Source: Paraburkholderia fungorum
GTDB lineage: Bacteria; Pseudomonadota; Gammaproteobacteria; Burkholderiales; Burkholderiaceae
DNA: 64,000 bases
NCBI RefSeq assembly: GCF_900099835.1
Contig: NZ_FNKP01000002.1
Location: 496,001-560,000, forward strand
Direction of reading: 5' to 3'
Shown here piece after piece: positions 1 to 8,210 of the stretch. The notes below the pieces were generated by a model. It was given only the letters and a program-made list of their open reading frames with translations, was not told where the DNA came from and searched no databases. Position numbers and translations under genes: made by a program. Numbering within the stretch: position 1 is the stretch's first letter; the number at the start of each line of letters is the position of its first letter.

Positions 1-659
1 ATTGCCGCCGATTCAGCCGCTTTGGCAACTGAAATGGCCTTGCTGTAGTTGTCCTTGATCCACCGCGCCGACTCGCGAATCTTCTCCGTTGTCGTCGTAA
101 TGTTCGCGTCGTCGTGTTCGTTCTTGCTCTGCTCGTTGTAAGTGGGGTGCAGAAGACGGGCAATCTTCCTGACCGTGTCTGAACTGAGATCCCGCTCGAT
201 CTGGGAAAGAGCCAGATCGGTTGGCGTTACGCTCGGAGTGATGCGCATGGCGTCGCTACCGTCATCGAACAGGAAGATCGGTACTGTCGATTGCAATGGA
301 TTCCTGCATACAACCGCGAGATTTGCACCTTGCTGAATTCCGAACGATGCAATCGACCCCTGGCGTGAAATCCACGAGAGAAATCGGTCATTGGATTCCA
401 TCGTTTCGGCGGCATCGCGGCACGCGACAAAGAATGCGTGAAAATCTGCCAGGTTGTAGCGTTCAAGTGTCTGCGTCCAGATGGAAATGCTAGAGGAACT
501 CGTGACCAATCCGCCTCCATCCGAGAGCACCGAGAAGCGATAAGGAGGTTCTTCGCCTTCGGCTTTTTCGAACTCGTTGGCCAGCCGAAATGCATCTCCA
601 ATAGCTCCCGTAGTCACCATGGAACAGTCCTGAAAAACCAGAAGACCAATGTGTTTCAT
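1..659 (-). CDS. GlxA-type AraC-family transcriptional regulator (3' end outside window)
   Basis: The reverse-strand frame is open from an ATG at 659 to the window edge, giving 219 codons. The first ~165 residues look like the DJ-1/PfpI (class I amidotransferase-like) domain of GlxA regulators: MKHIGLLVFQDCSM opens it. A degenerate nucleophile-elbow stretch (FGIQQGANLAV) lacks the usual catalytic Cys, so the domain is probably a sensor rather than an enzyme. After a linker, the visible end (EKIRESARWIKDNY, then SVAKAAE) matches the entry into an AraC helix-turn-helix pair, most of which lies beyond the window. The gene diverges from the EPS genes across a 1.4 kb gap. Control of that locus is an inference from position. 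Confidence 0.8.
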   Translation of the reverse strand, partial: MKHIGLLVFQDCSMVTTGAIGDAFRLANEFEKAEGEEPPYRFSVLSDGGGLVTSSSSISIWTQTLERYNLADFHAFFVACRDAAETMESNDRFLSWISRQGSIASFGIQQGANLAVVCRNPLQSTVPIFLFDDGSDAMRITPSVTPTDLALSQIERDLSSDTVRKIARLLHPTYNEQSKNEHDDANITTTTEKIRESARWIKDNYSKAISVAKAAESAA

Positions 660-965
660 AGCGCTTAGCCCATTCAGATGCTCTTTGCCGAACGACGTAA
701 AAAAATCGGTCGAGATCATCGTTCTCGTTATCAAACAAACGAGTCACTCACGTAGCGAGATTAGCGCATCGAAATTTTCAAGACGAACTTGGCCGGTATT
801 CATGGGTGTTTGGCGTAATAGTCATGATCGGGGAAATACTTACCTCGCAATTTGCTAAAAGTCGTCCTAATATCTATTTCCACCAGAAACTTTTTCCGTA
901 GCTAATGTGCAAGCCGGCAACTAGAAAGGCTATGAGCCATATGGCTGGCTGCTCCGCGTGGTAAG

Positions 966-975
966 GGCTGTAGCG
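966..975 (+). promoter_or_regulatory. ops-like element (GGCTGTAGCG)
   Basis: The sequence differs at one position from the core of the RfaH-recruiting ops element (GGCGGTAGCG). It sits in the untranslated leader of a polysaccharide operon, immediately before a terminator-like hairpin, which is the usual setting for ops/JUMPstart. A 10-base match with one mismatch can occur by chance, so this is suggestive only. Confidence 0.3.
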
Positions 976-976
976 G

Positions 977-1009
977 AAAAGCGCGTTCTAAACACGCGTT
1001 TTTTCTTTT
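977..1009 (+). terminator. Terminator-like hairpin in the EPS leader
   Basis: The left arm AAAAGCGCGT (977-986) pairs with ACGCGTTTTT (994-1003), including one G-T pair, around a 7-base loop, and the T-rich tract continues to 1009. No + strand gene lies upstream (the regulator is divergent). It would therefore end a small RNA or attenuate a long EPS leader transcript. The A-rich left flank makes it potentially bidirectional. Confidence 0.55.
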
Positions 1010-1141
1010 GAACTGTCACTAACGTTCTGTTACAGCGCCAGACCCGCCTTGTATAACTCTGTTACATTAATTGCAGATAGCAACAATGCTTTCTGTTGCC
1101 GCTGCATTTGTAACGAAATCAACCTAATCGGCCAATAACAC

Positions 1142-1183
1142 CCGAATTTATGCCCGCTATGATTCGGCCGTTTTTTTGCGGGC
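1142..1183 (+). other. Interlocking hairpins around a 7-T run
   Basis: CCGAAT (1142-1147) can pair with ATTCGG (1162-1167), three bases before a run of seven T (1171-1177), giving a weak terminator-like element. The loop sequence GCCCGC (1152-1157) can instead pair with GCGGGC (1178-1183), enclosing the T-run. The two pairings cross and would normally exclude each other. Confidence 0.35.
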
Positions 1184-1573
1184 TATGCTTCACCGCAACA
1201 TGGAAAGAAAAATCGTTAGTCCGCATTGAGCGATTTTTAAATGTTTGAGATGAGTAATTTGCTTTAACGCGCCGTCACCTTGCTGTGGCAAGGTCATGCC
1301 AATTACCTTTCTACGGGGCCGCTGGATACCGTGTCCGGACTCGTGCGTGACATTTGGAGTTGTACCTGTCACTCAGAGTGTTGATCGTCTGGTTCTATCG
1401 GTCTTGCGTTCGTCGTGTTTCGCCAGCTTCTTATGGGACGAGGCGCGACCGTCTAGTGTTCGCATATAACAAATGACTTTGCAGGGCGTGTGTCTGGGAG
1501 GGCACGATGGCGGCTTGCCAACTGGGCGTTAGCAATTCCCGCTCGAGAACTTGTGCCGTGGCAATCAGGCAAA

Positions 1574-1583
1574 TGGTCGACCA
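1574..1583. repeat. TGGTCGACCA palindrome, copy 1
   Basis: A perfect 10-base palindrome followed by GGTTG. A near-identical copy (TTGGTCGACCAA followed by GTTG) lies at 4418-4429, just after the BY-kinase gene. Both copies are in non-coding DNA of the EPS locus, so this could be a shared protein-binding site. Confidence 0.35.
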
Positions 1584-2051
1584 GGTTGATCCCGGTGGAG
1601 GAATGCGCCTTTACCTTCTCCCGCTATGACCATAAGTTTTTTCGTAGAAACATCAAGTATTGAAAGTTCTGGAAACTAATTCGCAATCATATTTCGTAGT
1701 ACCAATATGAAAGGCTGATGAATCTATTGGATAGGCGGTTCTTCAGGTTCCATTGGCATTGGAGCACGAGAATGGGCGCCCGTTCAGCGCGGCAATGCCG
1801 CTAGCTTCAAGCGGTCTGCAGTAACGATCGGCTTTGCCAGCAAGACCAGTAACAAGCGCCGTACTGTCATCCGTTGTTCATGAAGTTCTGAACACGGTTC
1901 TCCGACCTTACTGACCCAGCACGTAACTCCGAGGTGCTGCCGGCCAATCAAGCCAACGCCGGCCGGCGGCGGTTCCAGATCGCGAACTGGTGGTGCAGCA
2001 GAGCAGTATCGATTCATTACTCTGCCCATCGAACATGGAAGGATCAAACCG

Positions 2052-4412
2052 GTGGATTACTACCCTCTGAATTCGCTCTCTCCCGCCGACAACACTGAGC
2101 GCGGCCAACTCAGCGCGCGCGGGATGCTCTCCCTGATGCGCGATCACATCTGGGAGATCGTGGTCACTACGGTGATCGTTCTGACGCTGGCGGTGGCCTA
2201 CCTGCTTATTGCAACGCCAATTTATTCGGCTGACGTACTTGTGCGTGTGGATCCCCCGGAGCCCAACGCGCTAGGTCTGGCATTGCAGAGCCAGGAAGCG
2301 ATGCCGCCTCCCGCACCGGCGCCCGTGACCGAAATGGCTGTGATGAAAAGTCGTTCGGTGCTTGACCCGGTAATTGATAAATACCGCTTCGACGTGTCGG
2401 TGACACCGCACAAGATTCCAATTCTGGGTGATATCGCCGAGAAATTCTCGACGCCCGGAGAACCGGCGGCTCCGTGGCTCGGTCTGAGTTCCTTTGCATG
2501 GGGCGGTGAGCGCGTGCAGATTGGCTCGCTGGATGTCCCGATCGATCTCGAAGAAGAGAAGCTCACTTTGATTGCGCTTGCCGGCAATGCATTTGAATTG
2601 CTCGGCCCTTCGAATCAGGTTCTGGTTAAGGGCGTGGTGGGTACTCCAGTCACTGACAACGGCGTCTCCCTGCTCGTGAAGCAGCTCGACGCACGGCCGG
2701 GTACGAAATTCGAAGTGATTCGCTGGAATGAACTCGACGCGGTTAAACGCTTTGCCGATCTGGTCAAGGTGAGCGACAAGGTCAAGGATTCGGGGCTGCT
2801 TCAGATCGAATACGCGGACAGGAGCCCCGACAAGGCTGCTGAAGTTGCCAATGCGTTGGGGCAGCAATACCTTGCATCCGCCGTGGCCAGCCGTCAGGCC
2901 AACGACACCACCACGCTCGCATTCATCAATGGAGAGCTCCCCCGTTTGCTTGCGGATCTGCGGAAAGCAGAAGACGCGCTCAAGCATTTCCGTTCGAACT
3001 CGCAATCGATGCAGCCGACGAGTGAAGCGCAAGCGTATCTTCAGGGCGGAATGGATCTCGACAAGCAGATAGCGACCTTGCAATTGCAACGTACGCAACT
3101 CCTCGAGCGCTATCAGCCGGATAGCCGCTGGGTGCAGAGCGTCGATACTCAACTTTCGCAATTGAAAAACGCCAAGGCGCAATTCAATGGCCGTTTTAGC
3201 GGAATGCCGTCGTCCGAACGTGAAAGCGTCGACCTTATCCGCGCTCAGAAAGTTGCGGAGACCATTTACCTCGGGATGGTTCAGAAAGCGGAACAGTTAC
3301 AGGTTCGGCGCGCCAGTACCACGGGAGGTGCGCACATTGTCGACGAGGCGATCCGTCCCCACCGTCCGGTCAAACCTCAGCCTGCAATTGTGCTGGGCGG
3401 CGGGCTACTACTGGGTCTTGTCTCCGGCGTCGTGCTGGTCTTCATGCGCCGCCATGTGATGACCGGCGTGACGGATCCGAGATATGTAGAGCGCCGGATG
3501 AGCGTGCCCGTCTTTGGCGAGATCCTGTTCAGTCAGCAGCAGTTGTCGCTTGATCGTAGTTTTGCTAACTCATCGCGAAAGTCGCTGCCCGGGCTCGGAG
3601 GACGAAGCTCTCTTCCGTTCCAGCGCACTGCGCCTGATGTCGAGATGCGCAGTAGCGCCAGTGCAACCGGCGCAACCCGCGCAACCGGCGCGGCGGCGTC
3701 GCTGAACGGCGACAGCAGCAGAGTGCTTGCCGCACGCTTTCCACACGATACGTCCGTGGAAGGATTGCGAGGCGTGCGCACGGCCGTGACTCGCGATCTC
3801 GCCCATGCCCGCAATAACATTCTGATGGTTATCGGCCCGACACCCTCAGCAGGAAAGAGCTTTGTTGCAGCCAATCTCGCGATTCTGCACGCGGAGATCG
3901 GTTCCAAGGTCGTGCTGATCGACGCCGATATGCGCCGCGGTCATCTTGCATCGCTATTCGGCGATAGCAATCGCGGCGGCCTTTCCGAAGTACTGTCGGA
4001 GCGCATGGCTTTGCGGAGTGCACTGCGAGCCACGAGTGTTGAGGGCTTGACCTTCCTCTCGTGTGGGGTGCGTCCGGAGAATCCCGCCGCACTGTTGATG
4101 AAGCCTCGTTTTAAAGAGGTTCTCGAGCGGCTCGGCAGCCAGTTCGATATGGTGATTATCGATACGCCTCCATTTCTCGCAGTCACCGACGCGTCGATCA
4201 TCGCGAGCGAAGCCGGTGCATCGCTGCTTGTGCTGCGCTCGGGAATGCAAAGCGAGCAGGAAATCGCCGACACGGTCAAGAAAATGGAGCGTGCCGAGGG
4301 ACGCATTGCGGGCGCGGTCTTCAACGGTATTCCCCTGCGACGCAGTACACGCAATTACGGCTATGCGACCAACTACGACAGCGACTATGGAGATGTAGAA
4401 ACAACGCATTGA
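2052..4412 (+). CDS. EPS chain-length regulator / BY-kinase (Wzz-Wzc type)
   Basis: This 786-residue protein is the inner-membrane polysaccharide copolymerase with a fused tyrosine autokinase that controls EPS chain length and export. TM1 lies at about residues 34-55, followed by a Wzz periplasmic domain with a coiled-coil stretch at about 290-400. TM2 lies at about 445-465, preceded by the PHRPVKPQPA motif. The cytoplasmic kinase has Walker A (GPTPSAGKS, ~595), A' (VLIDADMRRG, ~620) and B (VIIDTPP, ~700). The C-terminal Tyr cluster (NYGYATNYDSDYGD) would be the autophosphorylation site. The start is a GTG preceded by GGAAGG. It heads the + strand EPS genes. The partner exporter Wza and phosphatase Wzb are not in the window. 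Confidence 0.92.
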   Translation: MDYYPLNSLSPADNTERGQLSARGMLSLMRDHIWEIVVTTVIVLTLAVAYLLIATPIYSADVLVRVDPPEPNALGLALQSQEAMPPPAPAPVTEMAVMKSRSVLDPVIDKYRFDVSVTPHKIPILGDIAEKFSTPGEPAAPWLGLSSFAWGGERVQIGSLDVPIDLEEEKLTLIALAGNAFELLGPSNQVLVKGVVGTPVTDNGVSLLVKQLDARPGTKFEVIRWNELDAVKRFADLVKVSDKVKDSGLLQIEYADRSPDKAAEVANALGQQYLASAVASRQANDTTTLAFINGELPRLLADLRKAEDALKHFRSNSQSMQPTSEAQAYLQGGMDLDKQIATLQLQRTQLLERYQPDSRWVQSVDTQLSQLKNAKAQFNGRFSGMPSSERESVDLIRAQKVAETIYLGMVQKAEQLQVRRASTTGGAHIVDEAIRPHRPVKPQPAIVLGGGLLLGLVSGVVLVFMRRHVMTGVTDPRYVERRMSVPVFGEILFSQQQLSLDRSFANSSRKSLPGLGGRSSLPFQRTAPDVEMRSSASATGATRATGAAASLNGDSSRVLAARFPHDTSVEGLRGVRTAVTRDLAHARNNILMVIGPTPSAGKSFVAANLAILHAEIGSKVVLIDADMRRGHLASLFGDSNRGGLSEVLSERMALRSALRATSVEGLTFLSCGVRPENPAALLMKPRFKEVLERLGSQFDMVIIDTPPFLAVTDASIIASEAGASLLVLRSGMQSEQEIADTVKKMERAEGRIAGAVFNGIPLRRSTRNYGYATNYDSDYGDVETTH

Positions 4413-4417
4413 TTTCG

Positions 4418-4429
4418 TTGGTCGACCAA
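4418..4429. repeat. TTGGTCGACCAA palindrome, copy 2
   Basis: A 12-base perfect palindrome five bases after the BY-kinase stop codon, followed by GTTG. It resembles the copy at 1574-1583. No T-run follows it, so it is not a standard terminator. Confidence 0.35.
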
Positions 4430-4472
4430 GTTGCATTTCAACGTTTTGCGGTGTCGTTAAACGGAGAACCAG

Positions 4473-5588
4473 ATGTCTTTTGCTATTAATGGAAAGTTCA
4501 CTTCGCAACCTGTTACTGGCGTGCAGAGGGTGGCGTATGAACTGACCCGGGCCATGCAGATGCGAGCATTGCCGGGAGACGACCTGGAAGTTTTAGTGCC
4601 GGAGAATGTTCGCGAACCCGGGTCATCTCTCAAGCGGCAGCGACGCTTTCCGTGGCTTCGAGGAACGCTTTGGGAGCAGATCACTCTCCCGATCGCAGCG
4701 AGAGGAAAGACGCTGCTCAATCTGTGCAATACCAATCCGCTTTTTAAGCGCGGACAGATCGTGATGGTGCATGACATGGCGGTCTACGATGTCCCATTCG
4801 GGTTCTCAAGGAAATTCCGACTGTGGTATCGAATCTGTTTCTGGGTATTGCCGAGAATGCAACCGGTCATCCTGACGGTATCGGGCTATTCGAAGATGCG
4901 TATCTGTCATCACCTGAAAGTCGACGAATCGCGCGTGACGGTAGTGAATCCCGGCGCCGATCATCTGGACCGGGTGGTGTCGGACTCCGCAGTCATCGGT
5001 CGACTGGGACTTGTGAAAGACGCTTACTGCGTAATTGTCGGTAGCCTCGATCCGCGCAAGAACTTGCAGCGCGTTCTTGAAGCTATCGACAAACTGGAGC
5101 ATCTTTCAGAAGTCAAATTTGTCATTGTGGGCGGTAAGAACTCACGCATCTTCAATAGTGAAGAAACGAAACAGTCCGCACGTGCCGGGCAGGTGCTGTG
5201 GGCCGGTTTCGTATCAGATGGAGAGCTGAAGTCACTTTACGAAAACGCGGCTTGCCTCGTGTTTCCGTCCCTATATGAAGGGTTCGGCTTGCCGCCTCTC
5301 GAAGCGATGTATTGCGGGTGCCCGGTGATCGCGTCATCGCGGACCTCGATACCCGAAGCGTGCGGAGATGCCGCGATGTATTGCGACGCATCCTCGGCAG
5401 ACGACATCGCCGAAAAGCTGTCGCTAATGATGAGCGACGCTGAAATGCGGCAGCATTACCGGACGAAAGGCGTAGCGCACGCGCGTGAGTTTCGCTGGGA
5501 TCACTCGGCGCAAAAAGTGCTGGAAGTTCTGTACGGCCGTGCAGGAGACCGGCTGCCGGAGCTGGCACCCAGAGCGTCGGTGAGCTAG
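4473..5588 (+). CDS. Glycosyltransferase family 4 (GT-B fold)
   Basis: A 371-residue cytoplasmic glycosyltransferase that would add one sugar to the lipid-linked EPS repeat unit. The C-terminal nucleotide-sugar domain carries VGSLDPRKNL and the E-x7-E signature YEGFGLPPLEA (about residue 268), followed by GCPVIAS, typical of retaining GT4 enzymes. The N-terminal TGVQRVAYEL motif is typical of family members annotated as group 1 transferases. A GGAG site precedes the ATG. It lies 60 bp after the BY-kinase gene and 3 bp before the next gene, so it is very likely co-transcribed. Donor and acceptor cannot be read from the sequence. Confidence 0.92.
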   Translation: MSFAINGKFTSQPVTGVQRVAYELTRAMQMRALPGDDLEVLVPENVREPGSSLKRQRRFPWLRGTLWEQITLPIAARGKTLLNLCNTNPLFKRGQIVMVHDMAVYDVPFGFSRKFRLWYRICFWVLPRMQPVILTVSGYSKMRICHHLKVDESRVTVVNPGADHLDRVVSDSAVIGRLGLVKDAYCVIVGSLDPRKNLQRVLEAIDKLEHLSEVKFVIVGGKNSRIFNSEETKQSARAGQVLWAGFVSDGELKSLYENAACLVFPSLYEGFGLPPLEAMYCGCPVIASSRTSIPEACGDAAMYCDASSADDIAEKLSLMMSDAEMRQHYRTKGVAHAREFRWDHSAQKVLEVLYGRAGDRLPELAPRASVS

Positions 5589-5591
5589 CGC

Positions 5592-7052
5592 ATGCCGGTA
5601 CGCAACCGAATGGTCAAGGGCACGAATAGCGTCGGCAGGCGTCGGGCATTGCGGGTACTGGCGGCGCTAACGGGAGCCGCGATTCCTTTAGTAAAGGGAA
5701 ATGGCGCATTTGCATTGACGCCTAAAGCGAACTCGCTGGATGCGGGTGCTCGCAGAATTACCGATCTGATCGGTACGAATGGATGGGCGGGCTCGGCCAG
5801 CGATTTTCAGATGTGGCGCGCGATGGGCATTAGCTGGGGACGTGGTTCGGTCGGTCCAGGGCAACCGGAGGGGCCGGACGAAGCAATGCGTATCGACAGA
5901 ACGGGGTCGGCTTTCGACGGAGATCTGCCGACTGTTTTGATTCAGAACGACCGGAATGGAATCGGCTCGCTACTGATTCTCGGATATACGCCGAAATGGA
6001 ATGCGACCGTGCCAGGCGATTCCAATTCTGCGCCGTTGGATGTCGAGGCCTGGCAGAACTATGTCGAAGCGGTAGTCCGCAAATATTCCGCTGCGCCTTT
6101 TAACCTGCGCTATTTCCAGATCTGGAACGAGGCGGCGGGCAAGTTGTCCGGCGGATTGCCGCAAGCCACTTTCTGGCACGGTCCGGACTTCAATAAGGAC
6201 CAGATGCGGTCTAAGCCTTATGAACGTGCAATGCAGGACTATGTGGAGAAGGTTCACATTCCGGCGGCGAAGATTATCCGCAAGTATCACGCTTACGTGG
6301 TGTATGGCGGGTGGCCGGACCAGGGTGGGCTCTCCACATTCCAGCAATGGCTGGAATACAGAAGTCCGGCGTCGAAAGAGCGAATGCTGGATTGGGTCGA
6401 TTACATCGATACGCACTACCTCCATGTTTCCGACCTGGATTCGCTGTATCAGCAATACGTAAGGAACGGTCCGGCGCGTGGAATCTGGCAGACGGAAATC
6501 GGCGATGAGTACATGAAGGATCCGCACTACCTGCCCCGCTATTTTTTCGATTTTGCTGTGTGGGCGCTCGACAGGAATTGGGATGATCCCGACAAGTACC
6601 TTTCGATGATTTATCACTGGGACGGCTATGAGCCTTTCCGCCTCACACATCGCGGACCGCCCACGCGAACTTACAACGTGTCGGGGAAAAGCCTGATCGT
6701 GCTTCGTCAGACGGCCGGTGGATCGCTGGCAAGCTTGTCGAAGCCATTGCAATTTGATTCCGGCGCAGCGGGAAGCGCGCTGTTTTCCGGCAATGACGTG
6801 GTGATGCAGGTAAGTGCGAGTTCAGGCTGGCAGAGCGTCACGGTATCTGGGCTCAAGCCGCCGCGTTCACGCACCGCGCAGATTCAGTTCGTCGACGCGT
6901 TGACGGGCGTAGTCAGCCCGCACGATGACGTCGCGCTTACATGGGACGACGCAATGCTGAAGGTCCGATTCAAGGTGCCAGACGAGGTGAACGGTGCAGG
7001 CAACAATCCGCCGAAACATCTCGCCTATATCGTCATCCGGCCTCGCGCGTAG
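5592..7052 (+). CDS. Exported glycoside-hydrolase-like (clan GH-A) protein of the EPS locus
   Basis: A 486-residue protein with a twin-arginine-like N-terminus (GRRRALRVLAAL) and a hydrophobic run, so probable export by Tat or Sec. The body looks like a (beta/alpha)8 glycosidase. An Asn-Glu pair (QIWNEAAG, Glu ~180) fits the beta-4 acid/base position, and Glu ~302 (IWQTEIGDE) fits the beta-7 nucleophile, as in GH39/GH5-like clan GH-A enzymes. A beta-rich C-terminal domain of about 110 residues follows. The start is 3 bp after the preceding stop, with no strong ribosome site. By position it could trim, release or control the length of the polymer. The exact GH family is not resolved. Confidence 0.75.
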   Translation: MPVRNRMVKGTNSVGRRRALRVLAALTGAAIPLVKGNGAFALTPKANSLDAGARRITDLIGTNGWAGSASDFQMWRAMGISWGRGSVGPGQPEGPDEAMRIDRTGSAFDGDLPTVLIQNDRNGIGSLLILGYTPKWNATVPGDSNSAPLDVEAWQNYVEAVVRKYSAAPFNLRYFQIWNEAAGKLSGGLPQATFWHGPDFNKDQMRSKPYERAMQDYVEKVHIPAAKIIRKYHAYVVYGGWPDQGGLSTFQQWLEYRSPASKERMLDWVDYIDTHYLHVSDLDSLYQQYVRNGPARGIWQTEIGDEYMKDPHYLPRYFFDFAVWALDRNWDDPDKYLSMIYHWDGYEPFRLTHRGPPTRTYNVSGKSLIVLRQTAGGSLASLSKPLQFDSGAAGSALFSGNDVVMQVSASSGWQSVTVSGLKPPRSRTAQIQFVDALTGVVSPHDDVALTWDDAMLKVRFKVPDEVNGAGNNPPKHLAYIVIRPRA

Positions 7053-7077
7053 CGGGGTGTGTTCGCGAAGGGAAGTT

Positions 7078-7093
7078 CACTTCGCGCGAAGTG
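7078..7093. repeat. 16-bp perfect palindrome between EPS genes
   Basis: CACTTCGCGCGAAGTG is a perfect inverted repeat in the 119 bp gap after the hydrolase gene. Its left half can alternatively pair with CGCGAAG (7064-7070). No T-run follows. It may be an operator or a processing hairpin. Confidence 0.4.
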
Positions 7094-7171
7094 TCATGCC
7101 GGCCGAAGGTGTTGTCAGTTTCACGGCTGCCGGATTCCGGGTGGCCTAACTTTAGATAGTGTCGAGATACC

Positions 7172-8182
7172 ATGAACCACGCGACCGTTGTGATCTGCAA
7201 TTACAACTACGAGCACTATCTTGCCGCCGCCATCGATTCGGCGCTTGCACAGGACTATCCGGCAACGCATGTGTTGATCGTCGACGATGGGTCCACCGAT
7301 GGTTCGCGGGCGATCATCGAACAATACGGAACACGCGTCTCTGCTATCTACAAGGAAAACGGCGGACAGGTCTCCGCTTACAACCAGGCGATCGAAATAC
7401 TCGACACGGAATTCGCGATTTTTCTCGACTCTGACGATATCCTTTATCCGAGCGTCGTCTCCGAAGTCATGAGCCGCTTCTCTACCGGTCCGTGGGCAAA
7501 GGTGCAATTCCGCCTCGACGTAATGGACGGTGCGGGCGCACCAACCGGCGCCTATGTGCCTAATACCGAGCCGCCTGCCGATTGCGGAAAGCTGCTGAAA
7601 GGTGGCTGGCTTTATCCGTCACCGCCTGCGTCGGGCAACGCATATCGCGTGAGTGCTCTCAGGGCGATTTTTCCTGTTCCGGAAGAAGGAATCAATCGAT
7701 ACGGCGCTGATTTTTACGCGATTTACGGTGCGGCGCTATCAGGCCCGGTCGCGACTATTTCAAAATCGCTGGGAAGCTATCGGGTGCACAACGCTGGCGG
7801 CGCGACCGTGTCGTTCGCCAATTCGGAGCAGCTCACGAAGGCGCCAAAGGCTTTCGGCATGCGTTGGGCGATATTGCGGAATCTCGCCAGAGCGCGTCTT
7901 CAGATAGAGCTTCCGCCAAAGTTCTACGACTTTTCGCATGAGAAGGCGACATTCTGTTCGCATGTCTATCAGGCACCGTTTGCTTCGCGATGGCGCTGGA
8001 TGTGGCGGGATTCCGGCAGTTATCTTCATACGATCGTCGCCAATCCTTTCTGGAGCCTCAAGAAGAAAATGGGCACGCTGGTGCTCTCCGGTTTATGTCT
8101 CGTCCCTTACTCGCCACTTTCCGACTTTGTGGTGCGTTATATCTCTAACCCGCTTGCCCGCCGTCGCGTGGCTGGGCGCTGA
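7172..8182 (+). CDS. Glycosyltransferase family 2 (GT-A fold)
   Basis: A 336-residue inverting glycosyltransferase of the EPS assembly pathway. The N-terminus has the GT2 signature: VVICNYNYEHYL, IVDDGSTDGS (about 30-40), and the DXD-type metal/nucleotide site FLDSDD (~90). The C-terminus is basic and weakly hydrophobic, suggesting membrane association. It follows the hydrolase gene by 119 bp and precedes the flippase gene by 28 bp. The sugar specificity is unknown. Confidence 0.9.
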   Translation: MNHATVVICNYNYEHYLAAAIDSALAQDYPATHVLIVDDGSTDGSRAIIEQYGTRVSAIYKENGGQVSAYNQAIEILDTEFAIFLDSDDILYPSVVSEVMSRFSTGPWAKVQFRLDVMDGAGAPTGAYVPNTEPPADCGKLLKGGWLYPSPPASGNAYRVSALRAIFPVPEEGINRYGADFYAIYGAALSGPVATISKSLGSYRVHNAGGATVSFANSEQLTKAPKAFGMRWAILRNLARARLQIELPPKFYDFSHEKATFCSHVYQAPFASRWRWMWRDSGSYLHTIVANPFWSLKKKMGTLVLSGLCLVPYSPLSDFVVRYISNPLARRRVAGR

Positions 8183-8210
8183 AGTCCAGAACGCGCGTCA
8201 GGAGGACTGT

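Larger units (their letters stand above)
660..2051. other. 1.4 kb non-coding leader/intergenic region before the EPS operon
   Basis: No open frame here has a recognisable domain or a well-placed ribosome site. The region is less GC-rich than its neighbours. It contains an ops-like motif (966-975), a terminator-like hairpin with T-run (977-1009), two interlocking hairpins around a 7-T run (1142-1183), a small hairpin (1277-1294) and a TGGTCGACCA palindrome (1574-1583). It probably holds the divergent promoters of the regulator and of the EPS operon, whose first start codon is the GTG at 2052. Confidence 0.6.

Noticed and set aside
1190..1372. A 60-codon reverse frame in the EPS leader
   Set aside because: No ribosome site or family-like sequence; it overlaps a hairpin region and is best read as non-coding.
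1598..1628. An 8-codon leader peptide frame after GGTGGAGGA in the EPS leader
   Set aside because: The GGAGG is only one base from the ATG, too close for normal initiation.
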